From: Limnoperna fortunei
Lineage: Eukaryota; Mollusca; Bivalvia; Mytilida; Modiolidae
Length of the DNA stretch: 64,000 nt
Reading direction: 5' to 3'
NCBI GenBank assembly: GCA_944474755.1
Contig: OX104123.1
Span: 60,257,898 to 60,321,897 of the forward strand
Made by a program: the position numbers and the translations under genes. Shown here piece after piece: positions 47,099 through 58,698 of the stretch (the stretch's first letter is position 1; each line of letters starts with the position of its first letter). The notes beneath the pieces were generated by a model. It was not told the DNA's origin, did no database searches, and saw only the letters and a list, made by a program, of their open reading frames with translations.

Positions 47099-47330
47099 TT
47101 TGTTTGTTTAATGCCAAATCACTTCAGCAATTTTTCAGCTATGTCATGGCCTCCAATTTTTATTGGGGGAGGAAGCCAGAGTTCTCGGAGAAAACCCTTG
47201 ACTTTCGGTAGGAAACCTGGCAATCCTTGTCAATTAAGATTGTTGTCGAGTGCACCCTGTCCGCAGTAAGACTCAAACCCACAATCTCAGTGTTGACAGA
47301 CCACGTGTTTATTACTTTACTACTTCAAAC
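47099..47330 (-). mobile_element. tRNA-derived SINE, copy C
   Basis: Ortholog of 15163-15405 in the same intronic position, slightly less damaged (GGGGGAGGAAGCC retained, AGACCACGTG present). Confidence 0.75.
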
Positions 47331-47490
47331 AACCTACTGTGTGCGTTCAGAGGGAAGTAATAAGGACAGGAAGATGTCAACTATATGCTCACTGTAAATT
47401 TTTATTTAGTAACCATAAAAATGTCACAGTCAAATATAACAATTCAATCATATTAATCTGTATTCCTAAAGAACCCCCAATGGCACTGTT

Positions 47491-50390
47491 TTCTCTCTGT
47501 GTGTATTTTTTTCAAATATCAAATATGATAAATGATATGATACTGTAATTTTGATTTATTTAAGGATTAACTACAAAAAATATTTTCTCCATCGAGGGAT
47601 AACAAAATTTCCGTTGTGCACATTTTATATAATCCGCTTTAAATTTTTCACACAGACAGAAAACAGTTTACCCCTTATCCCCTATTTTTGGCGATTGTCA
47701 CTTCTGATTTCGTCTGAAGCAAAGTAAAATGCCAAAACCAAAGAGTGGTTGTGACTGTGTTGATTTTGGTGTGATTGATTTATTTGTAGAACAAGTATTT
47801 AAAAAGATCAAAAGATCAATAATAAAATTACTATAATTCCCAGTTCTGGCATTCATGTCTCTCAAAGTAACTATGTGTCCTGATTGAGAAAATTTAACAG
47901 TATCTTGTTCAATCAAAATATAAAATATCATGATCTAATGATTGTTTGCACGTTGTTGAATTTTCTGCGGGGTAATATATATATACTAATAAAAATGTCC
48001 TCGTCATAGCCAAATAAACTACTACATAGTTGAAGCCATATATAATCATTATTGGTTTGATCAAGAAATTGTATACCATGTCAAATTTCTGATTGGACGT
48101 AAACAGACATTCACACAGAGTTCTTATTAGTCATTTTGTTTTTGGAACATTTTAATAAACATTTCTAAAACTGAGTGACTCAGTGATAATTGAACTGTTC
48201 TCTAGAAAAAAATTCTATCTTTGTTACAAGCTAGGTGCAAATATCTCTTTCTCATATCTATTGTATTAAATATACATCAAATCACTTTAGTATGTAGACC
48301 CTGATGAACAAAACAGAAATGCAAGCGATGTTAATAATGATTACGTGAAAAGTGAATATAAAATGATCTTTGTATTATATAAAAAGTAACTACATATATA
48401 CATGCATTTACAAAACTTGAAAAATGTAACTATGAATCTAGCAATGATATAAGAAAGACAACTATTGTTTATATATGTATTCGACTTATTTTCAATAACA
48501 AAGTGATTACTAAGAAAATATGACACTATATATAATAATTAAAAGTATGAAATACACTAACGCGAAAGAGTGAGCAGTCAAGGAAAAAGTATCTTATAAA
48601 ATCCTCTGTTTTTTTAAATGTATACATATCCATTAATTCGTGTACATACACACAATTGTTTAAGTAGTATATATTAAAATGATTCCTTTAAAATGGGTGA
48701 GGACCTCTATAATCTGAAAATAATTTGTATTTGATAGTTAAAATGGGTGCGGGACATGAATTTAGCAGCGATGTAGGATATATTGTTGTGTTGAAATTGA
48801 TTTCTTCCTCTCTGACTGTTTGTTTGTTTTTGATCAATTCTCGAACTAAAGTGTCCGTGGCCATTACTGTTCATTGTCTTTTGTCATTACCCGTGTTTTG
48901 GTTTCGTACTAGAATCCGTGGAACCTTTATCAATTTGACTTTTATTGCAAATATAAAATTTTTAAACCTTACCAGTTAATGTATGAAACATTTTCTGATT
49001 GCTCCAGTAACAGCATGTAAGTTTGTGTCAGTTTCACAACAATACTTAACTGTATCTGTTTCCGAGTTCATTGTATATAATTATATCATTCACAACATTG
49101 CCAATATTGCGGTATGTGGTACACACTTCATTGCATGTATGATCGCAGTTTTTTGGACTTATATTAATCATTGATATATCAAGGCAAGGATTGTAAGTTT
49201 TCCCGGCGACAACCATTTTTGAAACTTTGATGTATTGCCATTTGCTCTGCCTTAACTCACTTCTCACAGACGCTCCAATCCGCAAATACACCAGTTAATG
49301 TGCCATTGGAAAGGAAACACAATAACACTTTGCCCTTGACATCTCGCTGATTTTTCTATAATAATAAGTCTATTTCGGCAAAAAACTATTTAATTAGCTT
49401 CTATTTTGTCAAACGCTATTTACTTAGCCGCAGTCAAACAATTCACAGTCATTACACTGGCGACACCTATAAGACCTGTAACATGCACAAACTCTTCTAT
49501 TGACATATGTGTTTATAGTGAAAAGGAAATCTCTAAATGTGTCATTGGAAAATGTGTTTTTTCGTTGTTTTGGAAAACAATGTCAACAAGCATAATGCAA
49601 GAAATTGCGTCTCTATGTATTATTTATGTTTTATCCAGCTAATTTAGGTAGAACACGATACTTACTATTCACATCAAATAAGATGGTTTGATAAATCATG
49701 CATTAGGAATTCCTTCAAGAGGATTAGTTGTCAGTTATAGTTTTGAACGATAGCGTACTGTAATTTTTGGAGAGAAATGATTGCTTTTGACATAAGGAAT
49801 TGGAAGATTATCTTTACTTATTTAACGATTTTTGGCAACAAACTGGTCTCTGTCTTTGCCCCGAAATGCGACAGACTTCCAGTATCATTATCAAAGCTTC
49901 GTGTTCCTGAAAGATAGCGAAATGATAAGCTGAAAAATTAAACCAGAATAATTTAGATTTTTAACGAATTATCTGCGTGTAGTTTGGAACAGAGCTGTCA
50001 TAGCTACTTGAGGCTCGAGTTATTGCAAATATTACTACAGTAATGGCAATTGGAGGTGTTGGTATCACTTAAGCAACAGCCGAGAGATTTTTGTTATCAC
50101 TACATAAATGGCAGTAAGAGACTTTGTTATCAATACAGCAATAGCAGTGGGATATTTTGGTATCACTACAGCTCACGAAATGGCAGTGGTAGATTCTGGC
50201 ATCATTACAGTACATGAAATGTTATTGGCAGATTTTGTTATCTCTAGAGTATTTGCCGTGGGAGGTTTTGGTATCACTACTGCATCACTTTTAATGCTGT
50301 AATATTTGAAAACAACTGTATTGTATTACTGTGGCAATTTTTTATAGTGTGCATTAGACGAGGCTTTTGAGCACCTCTTTTAAATAGTTT
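47491..50390. other. Single-copy region without recognised genes
   Basis: Not homologous to other parts of the window. Several open frames of 60 to 84 codons exist on both strands but none has a family signal. At about 50045-50290 a degenerate tandem repeat with a core like GG(T/C)ATCACTACAG spaced 29-41 bp is visible. Confidence 0.4.
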
Positions 50391-50656
50391 AGGAATCCTC
50401 GGTAGCAGAGTGGTTCAGGTAATTCGTCTACTGTTGATCATTAGGACTAGGTCTGTCAACACTTAGATTGCGGGTACGAGTCACACTGCGGGTAGGTCGT
50501 CTGCAATCTGAATTGACTGTGATTGCCAGTTTAACTACCGAAGGTAGAGTTTTTTCCATGTATTCCGTCTTTTCCCCAATTAAAAACTGGACTACATGAT
50601 ATAGCTGAAAAATTGCTGAAAGTGGCATTAAACATCATTCAAACAAACAAAAAATC
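50391..50656 (+). mobile_element. Full-length tRNA-derived SINE with target duplication
   Basis: Head with a diverged A box (GGTAGCAGAGTGGTTCAGG) and B box (GGGTACGAGTCACAC), then CTGGACTACATGATATAGCT and a tail of AAACAAACAAAAAATC. It is flanked by AAATAGTTT at 50382-50390 and 50657-50665. Confidence 0.9.
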
Positions 50657-51148
50657 AAATAGTTTCAAAAAAGTACAGAAAGTCTGCTTCTAATCATTAA
50701 CCTAAATTGCATTATAAAAAGATACCACTCTACTTGCAAAATATCGTTGATCAGTTTTACAGGTTGCCCTGGATGCCGATATTTGTTTCGCCCAATGCAT
50801 GTTCACCGAGAGTGTATTGTCCTATTAATATAAATGAATTGTATATTTCCATAGAAATATAAGCGTTTTTAACAATAAGTTAACGAGAATAATGTTAGAA
50901 ATGACACAATTAGCCAACATTACTTTATGATTGATTGATTGATTGATGTTTAACGTCCAGTAAGCAATATTTCAGCTATATTCAGGACGTGAACAATTTT
51001 ATAAATTGCTGATGTTTAACAATTAGAAAGTTGGCATAGAAACAACCCTGTCGAAATATAGTAAAACTGTAATCTCACACAACAGAATGAGGGTATATAC
51101 ACATAAAAATAATAAAATATTAAATAACAGCATAGTTATGGTACGAGA

Positions 51149-54100
51149 TTATATTTTATTATACAAATTAATTTCCTTTAAGAACTGTAGAATTTTGTCG
51201 CCAGCGACATTTGTAAACAAATTAAAGTAAGAATTCACAGAATAAAAACGTTCCCGAATGTGGGCCACGTCAACACAGTCCATCAAGACATGCTTGATTG
51301 TGTACGGACTGTCGCATGGCACACACTCGGGTCGTGGTTCACCATTTAAAATATAACTGTGTGTCGTCCTGGTATGACCAAGACGACACCTAGTTAAAAC
51401 TACTTGGTCTCTACGACCTCCATATGATTTAAAATTATTTGCATGCAGAAGTGGTTGGATCTCATGAAGTTTATTATGGACTTCTAGATCCGAACCACTC
51501 TGCCATGTATTAAAAATATATTTTAAAATAAAGGATTTAAAATCAGTAAAAGGTATTTTACAATTAATGATATCATTATCTAAAGCATTGTTAGCTTCCC
51601 TGTCGACGACTGTGTTTCCATGGATTCCAACATGACTTGGAATCCAGAAAAACACAACCTCTTTACCAAAAGTTGTCAGCGATTTATAAATTTGAATTAT
51701 TTTTAAAATAAATGGATTTTTAATTTTAGAATTTTCAATTGCCTGAAGACATGACAAAGAATCGGAGCAGATAATAAATTTACTCTCATCTGACGAAGCA
51801 ATAATTTTTAGTGCAAGAAGGATAGCTTGCGCTTCTGCACTAAATACAGAAGAAACGCAAGGAAGACGGCGAGTTTCAACACGCTCTCCAAAGACAGCGG
51901 CCGATGCAACTTTATCGCCGTCCTTCGATCCATCTGTATAAATTGCAGAATGGTCAGGATAGTGAGATTTTATTTCTGCAAAGTGTTGTTGAATAATTAA
52001 AGGGTTTGTGTCTGACTTTTTATGGTTTCTAAGATCAAAAATAAATACCGGTTTTGGATTTAACCATGGCGGGTTATGTGGAATTTCAATAGCAGCAATT
52101 TCATCTAAATTTATACCAGAGTTGTTCAAATGAGGTTTTATTCTGATACCAAAAGGTTGAATTTTATTTGGATGTTTTTCAAAAATATTTTCGTAAAGAG
52201 GTTTGAAAACACAGTCGTGGGCGGGGTTGCCAGGATATGCCTTTAATTTGGTTGCATATTGCAAAGCAAGCTTTATTCTTCTTTGATACAAAGAAGGCTC
52301 GCCTGCTTCTACATATAAGCTGTCTATAGGTGTGGTTCGAAAGGCTCCAAGGCATAGTCCCAATCCTTGATGATGAACCGTATCAAGGATTTTGACATAT
52401 GACTTGCGAGCAGAACCATAAATAAAACAACCATAATCTAGTTTAGATCGAACCAGCGATCTATATAGATTAAGAAAAACGTCGCATTCAGCACCCCAGT
52501 CGGTGCTGGCTACGACTTTTAAAATATCTAATGCCTTTAGGCATTTATTTTTTAACATTTTGATATGGGGAAGAAAGGTGAGCTTCGAATCGAATATTAA
52601 ACCAAGAAAAGTAGTTTCTTTCACAATTTTTATATGATTGTTATATAATGTAAGCTCGGGATCTGGATGCAGTTTTCTTTTGTTACAAAAATGCATGCCA
52701 ACAGTTTTGGCAGTGGAGAATTTAAACCATTCTCCATTGCCCATTTTCCTATTCTATTTAAACATAACTGTAGTTGACGATCAATATTATTCATGTTTTT
52801 TTCCTCGACAACAAATGAGAAAATCGTCAACATACAAAGAACCATCAATATTATCTTTCAAGACTTGAGCAAGACTATTAATTTTAATACTAAATAAAGT
52901 AACAGAAAGGATGCTACCTTGAGGAACACCCATTTCTTGTTCAAAATGGTCAGATAGAGTTGAATTCACACAAACTTTAAATTCTCTATCAGACAAAAAA
53001 TTAGAAATGAAGGTAGGAAGTCTACCTTTCAACCCCATATCAAAAAGATCTTTTAAAATGCCATATTTCCATGTTCTAGATCGAAAAAGATCGACACAAC
53101 ATGTTCATTTTTGGCAAATGCGTTTCGAATATATGTTTCGAAACGCACCAGATGATCAATAGTACTAAGACCTTGTCTGAATCCAAACTGGATATTCGAG
53201 ATTAGGTTGTTCTATTCTAAAAACCAGACAAGGCGAACGTTGATCATCCTTTCCATGGTTTACAAAGACAGCTTGTGAGGGCTATAGGCCGATAGTTGGA
53301 CGCTTCAGAGTGATCTTTTCCTGGTTTTGGAATAGGAACAACAGTGGCCATTTTCCATATAGATGGTAAGTCACCCGTTTCCCAAATGTTGTTAAGAAGA
53401 TTCAGAAGGCATTGGAGAGAAGATTGTGGCAGATGTTTGAGAAGTTGATAATGGATGTCATCTGGACCACATGCTGTATCGTGAGATTTGTTCAAAGAAG
53501 TTTTTAGCTCTTCCAAAGAAAAAGGTTTATTATAATCTTCTAAATTTTTGACAGGAAATTAAGTTTAGATTTTTCTTTTTGAATTTTGATCCGCTGAAAA
53601 TTGGGATGATAATTTTCAGCAGAGGAGTGTGTTGCAAATGTTTCGGCCAATTTATTTGATATGTCTGACTCTGATGTTAACAAGTCCTTTAAATGATGGA
53701 CATTTGCTTTACTGTTTTTACCTTTAATTTTACGAATCTTGTTCCGAATTTTATTCATAGGGGTATGGTTATTTAGTTTAGAAACAAAGTTACGCCAAGA
53801 GGTGCGTCGTCTTTGTTTCGTTACTCTGCGAGCTTTCGCTCGAAAAATGCGAAATGGTTAAGATTATTTTGAGTTGGGTGTTTATTAAAGCGTCGTTCGG
53901 CTTTTTTTCGGTCTTTAATAGCATCCTCACAGCTGTCATCAAACCATGGTTTACTAGGATGTTTTGGATTTGTCGAGGTCTTAGGAATTGTTTCATCAGC
54001 AATTGAAATAAGTGTTTCATTGAATTTTAAAATTGGATCAGAAATAGCTTCAAAAGTATCCGTGTTAAGTAGCTCTATACAGAGTTGTTCAAATAGAGGC

Positions 54101-54801
54101 CAATTGGCTTTGTTAAATTTATACCAAGCGGCTCGTTCTGTGATGGAAGAGTGCAAAGATTCCAATATAATGGGAAAGTGATCACTGCCACAGAGATCGT
54201 CATGGACTTTCCACGAGAAATCGGGCATCAGAGAAGGATCTACTAATGTTAGATCAATAGACGAATATGATCCATTCCCAGGATGTAAATATGTATTGGT
54301 TCCGTCATTAAAAATACAAAGATCTTCCTGATTCATTAAGCCTTCAATAATTTTACCTTTATCGTTTATTGTGTTACTGCCCCATAAAGGGTTGTGTCCG
54401 TTGAAGTCACCAAGTAATATATAAGGGACCGGAAGCTGATCAGTAAGATGTGTCAACTGATTTAAATTTAATGAAGAATTCGGAGGGATATACACAGAGC
54501 ATCAAGTAATTGTTTTGTCTAAAGATATTCTAACAGCAACCGCCTGAAGATCAGTGTTGAGATCTACAGGGCTATGTAGAACTTGATCTTTTACAAGAAT
54601 GGTAGAGCCGCCAGCAGCTCTATCATTCTCGTCTACATATGTGCTGTATATAGAGTAGTTTTTTAAAGATATGATATCACGTCGTTTTAGGTGGGATTCT
54701 TGGAGGCAAAATGCAACAGGAAGAAAGGCCTGGACTAATAAAGTAATTTCAAGAAAATTAATCTTAAGACCTCGACAATTCCATTGTATTATTGTACCCA
54801 T
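51149..54801 (-). pseudogene. LINE ORF2: endonuclease, reverse transcriptase and RNase H
   Basis: Order of domains: AP-endonuclease (MGTIIQWNCRGLKINF at the start, then LGDFNGHNPLWGS and CGSDHFPII), reverse transcriptase (FSLEELKTSL, VVPIPKPGKDHSEASNYRPI, MGVPQGSILS, and the catalytic box LYVDDF at about 52818), thumb region, and RNase H (IYTDGSKDGDK, SAEAQAILLAL, SDSLSCLQAI, WIPSHVGIHGN with VDREAN). A C-terminal CVPC-x8-H-x4-C finger follows. Breaks: an in-frame TGA near 54500; frameshifts near 53850, 53550, 53250-53040 and 52750. The last 531 codons, including all of RNase H with its acidic residues, are uninterrupted. Confidence 0.92.
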
Positions 54802-54876
54802 TATGGTCTGCGAATATGGGAATAGTTGACAGTTTTTTTGGGGCTATTCCGCCTGTTTCTGCTGGGGGATCTACTT

Positions 54877-56090
54877 TTAGATCCAGTATCTGGGGGTAGC
54901 GTCCATGCGATCGCCCCAGATAGTAGTGTCTAGATTATCTAGACTTTCAAACCTGTTGTGGATCTTAATGGGATCCCGAAGCAGTTTTGAAGTTCTATCT
55001 CCTTTTTTATTTGCGTTTGCATTTGAATTGACGTTAACATTTGAATTTTTTGGGTTGCTTGAAGATGAAGTTGATGGTTTATTTTGATTTGATGTCGAAG
55101 AAGTGGAAGTTTGAGATGAAGAAGATTTCCGGGATGAAATGATTTTGTCAGTTGTTTCAACTGGAAGTCGTTCTGGTTCTTTTTTACCAATAGGCCAGGT
55201 GATCATAGTTTGCGTTTCCGATGTTACATAAACGCGTTTGATCACGCTGGCGTATGATGTGGCAGAAGATGGATTGCTCGCCGAACTGTAAAGACGACGA
55301 GCCTCTGGGTAGGTGATGTTTTTTCGGTTTTTAATTTTTGGATTTCCTTTTCTTTTCTGAAGTGCTGACAGTCTTTTGAGGAGGACATGTGGGCTTCACC
55401 ACAGTTAGCACATTTTGGAGTTTTAGTGCAGGTAAAGCCCTCATGCCCTGGCTCTGCACACTTAAAACATACAAGTGTTCCTGTACACTGTCCTTTTCCA
55501 TGTCCAAATTTCTGACATTTAAAGCAGCGCACAGGGTTGGGAATATATGCGCTGACTTTAATATTTTGGAGACCTATTTTGATTGATTGGGGGACAGTTG
55601 GAGAGTTAAAATTTAAAAGGAAAGTGTTCAGTTTAACCTGAACACCCTGTCTGTTGGCAATAAATCTTTTAACTTTTGTAATACCCTGAGGTTGTAATTC
55701 TGTACAGATCTCGTTGTCTGTAAGCTCGGCGAGATCATCGTCGCGATAATGAATAATTCCTTGACTTGATTTTAATGTTCTATGGGGGGAGGCCGAAATT
55801 TCTAAATCTATAATTTTTGTAAGCTTTAGCAAGTTCAAGGATTGGTGTTTTTTGTTGCATTCAATGAGAAGACCACCAGATTTCATCTTGGTGACGTTCT
55901 TAACATCTCCTGCACAACCTTTTATCACTTTTTCAATAACGAGTGGAGAGACTTTAGTTATTAGTTTACTGGGATCTTTGCTGGATAATACAATGAATCT
56001 TGACCAGAAATCTTCATCAACAATCTCTTCAAGCGGTAAGTCATTTTTTCTTTTTTTTGGACATGTTATATTCAATCTTTTAGAAGCCAT
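54877..56090 (-). pseudogene. LINE ORF1 (gag-like, three zinc knuckles)
   Basis: The most likely start is MASKRLNITCPKKRKND at 56090. The middle contains three knuckles in a row: CFKCQKFGHGKGQC, CFKCAEPGHEGFTC and CANCGEAHMSSSKDC. After these a frameshift in an A-rich stretch near 55325 moves the product into the frame NITYPEARRLYSSASN, which continues to a stop at 54877 through a Ser/Asn/Lys-rich tail. ORF1 proteins of this type bind the element RNA and form ribonucleoprotein particles. ORF2 begins about 75 bp downstream. Confidence 0.9.
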
Positions 56091-56292
56091 GATGAAAAGA
56101 ATGTGGTTCGCCACCCTTGTCACCCACCCGCCACAGAGTGCCAACAGGGGCGATGCTTGGTCTCTGCGGATAACCAGCAGAAAGCATCAGGTGTTCCAAC
56201 GGTGGTATACTCAAACAGACGAATTTTTTAATGAACGCATGCCTCGTGCCCGGGGTTACCTGGCGATACAACCGTTCGAAACTCGGTCTACT

Positions 56293-56987
56293 TGATTGAC
56301 CCATGAGCCACCGCCTTCTTAACAGCCTGTTACTGAACAATTTTGGAAGTAAGAATTACAAGACACATCAAGTAATAAGAAAAATGAAGACCAGCTTGTT
56401 AAGGGCTCGGCGTGACCAGCCGATTGACCGAACCGGGTCCATCCGGTCTCCCGTCTAGTTGAAGTCAGGGTCAAATTGGTGTATTGAAAATCGAAACCTG
56501 CTGACCCGCACTAATGGATGCAGCAGAGAGTGATCTCTCAACCACCAGGATCCCTTCCTCCACCATCACGGGTTGCAACACACGGCAAACATGTCGCCTC
56601 TATGAAGCTGAGGAAGCTTTGCCCTTCAGCCACCGCCTTCTTTGCAAATCCTGTAAGGAAGCCGTCTATTAAATGCTATTAATGGTAAATACATTTCAAG
56701 GAACAGTTTGAAGAAATAATGTAATAGAGTAGCTTATATGATAAGGATTCACAAAGGGCAAGACGTGACATGCCGATTCATCGAAGTCAGGGCTAACTCG
56801 ATTTCCCGTCTAGAAAAAGTAAGGGTTCAGTAAGTTATCGGGACCGTTTACCCGGCCTACTGAAATCCCGTCCTGTAGTCGACACGGGTCGCAACACACG
56901 GCAAGTGTTGCCTCTGTTAGCAGACTCTTACTGCAGGCTGAGGAAGCCGTGGGCCTATTCTCCTGTGCCCCGGGTCCCACACGGGGT
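56293..56987 (-). repeat. Tandem 5'-UTR monomers of the LINE
   Basis: Three landmark sequences recur in the same order at spacings of about 315-355 bp: CCACCGCCTTCTT (56301 and 56629), GTGAC(C/A)(A/T)GCCGATT (56412 and 56767) and CACGGGT(T/C)GCAACACACGGC (56567 and 56882). This gives about two diverged monomers, GC-rich relative to the surroundings. Monomeric 5' UTRs often carry LINE promoters; that role is inferred. Confidence 0.7.
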
Positions 56988-56999
56988 CATTACTTTATG

Positions 57000-57822
57000 G
57001 AAACTTACTATCGATACCGATCGCATTATTCTAACGTTACGTTGCACAATTAGTACCCTTACAATACCAACAGTCTGTTGAAAAACATGTCATCCAATTT
57101 GAGAAAAAAAATTCTTACAGTTTTATGAAATTCAAGCCTGAAAAATTCAATATAATAATTATGAACCAAATTGTGGAGATATTATCAAATTGAAATTATT
57201 TACAAGTATTTACAAATATCAAATACAACAAATATTTTAAAATAGGAAGCAGTCAACTAAACAAAATGTGAAAGAGATTAGAAATCACATTAGATATTGA
57301 AATAGAATAGATGGCTTTTATTTGCAGGTGAATCACCTGTTACAGCATTCAATAAAACAGGATTATATTTCAGTATTTCAAAACACATGAAAATTGTGAA
57401 CAAATAACCATTAATAAGAGGACATAAAATTAATAGCCATTCTTTGTAAGCACTTGAAACATTTTGGCACGCATAGTCGCAGATTTGGCCCAAAACTCAT
57501 GAAAGTGTTACATAAAAGGAAACTTGTGTGAACTTTAGTGTGGAGGTACAATAGTATAATAACATGGAAGAAAGCTGTCTACTGAAAACTCATTTTTCAA
57601 CTTTTGATTTTGGCACTAACTGCAACTCAAAAACTTTCAAGTATCATTTAAATTCCAGTAGAAACTTTATCCATTTACTCTTCAGACCTTGGTTATACTT
57701 ACGATAATTTTATTTCTTTTTGTATTACTTTTCCAAATACACCCCAAATTTGCAGTAGTCATATCAAAACATTAGAAAACCGGTATTATAACAGACATCG
57801 GGCAGTGTTTTGTTAAATTCAG
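57000..57822. other. AT-rich region upstream of the plus-strand gene
   Basis: Directly right of the LINE target duplication. No exon or mobile element recognised; the first exon(s) of the gene at 57823-63724 may be here or beyond the LINE. Confidence 0.35.
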
Positions 57823-58586
57823 GACATCCTTTCTTCACACAAGGATACTACCAGCAGAAAGGTTGACCGTAGATTAACTGAGCTGCATGTTAATCAAGTG
57901 TTTGCCACCACTAGAAATGTGTTACCCATTAGAACAGGTAATTTATTTCAAAAAGTTTACTGTCACAGGGGCTTGTCGGTTATTTTTTTAGAAATTTTAC
58001 TTAATTTGAGACAGGTGCACCCAGGGTCCAAAAAATGTACAGTGCGACATCAAAGAATTTCACGCTTTACAATTTTCACTATATATTTCATATAAATTAA
58101 TATAATTATTTCCAGACCATTTCTTAACAGATTTTCATGACATAAGAAACAAATTATGCAGAATTATCTAATGTTTGTTTCTTTATTTGGAAATCTGATA
58201 AAACCTCTTGTGTTGTTATTGTACGGGAGTAGAACACGCAGAAAAAATTAACAAAAATATTGTGTTAAATTATAAAGGAAACTGATTCATAAAATATTTC
58301 ATTTGTGTAAATCAAAACCATAAAACATGTTATGATGCCAAAATATACAATTTAACATGAAATATTGCTCCCTTTAAAAAATGGCATGGTAATAATTTTT
58401 GAAAAAAAGTGAATATATATGAAATATAATGTAAAAAATATCAAGCATGAAATACTTTTTACGTCGCACTGTATGATTTCAATTTTAGATAAACCCGAAT
58501 TCGAGTTTTTTACACTTCCTGTTTGGACAGGCAAACTATCCCCTGGGCCTGAGCAAGTTGGTTCCTCACAGTCCATTGTTGTGAAT

Positions 58587-58698
58587 GTTTGTTTGTTTGA
58601 TGGTGTTTAACGCACTTTCAGCAATTTTTCAGCTATATCATGGCGTCCAGTTTTTATTGGGGAGGAATCCGGAGTACCCGGAGAAAACCCCTGACCTG
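58587..58698 (-). mobile_element. 5'-truncated SINE with 14-bp target duplication
   Basis: A 112-bp 3' part of the local SINE in reverse orientation (GTTTGTTTGTTTGATGGTGT through GAAAACCCCTGACCTG), flanked by CCATTGTTGTGAAT at 58573-58586 and 58699-58712. It lies in intron 1 of the plus-strand gene. The clean ends and low divergence suggest a fairly recent insertion. Confidence 0.9.

Larger units (their letters stand above)
41627..47490. repeat. Segmental duplication, copy C
   Basis: Matches copy A from about 9640 to 15560 and copy B from about 36422 to 41136, at a B-to-C spacing of about 5.2 kb. It shares with B, against A, the 37160-37250-type segment and the GTGTATCATCTGAATT variant. It shares with A, against B, the sequence around the microsatellite flank near 45075-45115. 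It ends where copy A starts its 51-bp minisatellite, after a single unit-like sequence (AAAGAACCCCCAATGGCA). Confidence 0.95.
50930..56987 (-). mobile_element. Full-length I-like non-LTR retrotransposon (LINE)
   Basis: Runs right to left: 5' UTR with tandem monomers, ORF1, ORF2, a short 3' UTR and a (CAAT)n-type tail at 50930-50950. It is flanked by the 12-bp duplication CATTACTTTATG at 50918-50929 and 56988-56999, which defines both ends; length 6058 bp. Gag-like ORF1 with zinc knuckles, plus endonuclease, reverse transcriptase and RNase H in ORF2, is the layout of the I superfamily (I, Nimb and relatives). Both ORFs carry frameshifts or stops, so the copy is inactive unless some are sequencing errors. 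Confidence 0.92.

Noticed and set aside
49046..49291. 81-codon minus-strand frame with several Cys
   Set aside because: No recognisable domain, no supporting splice sites, single copy; probably chance.
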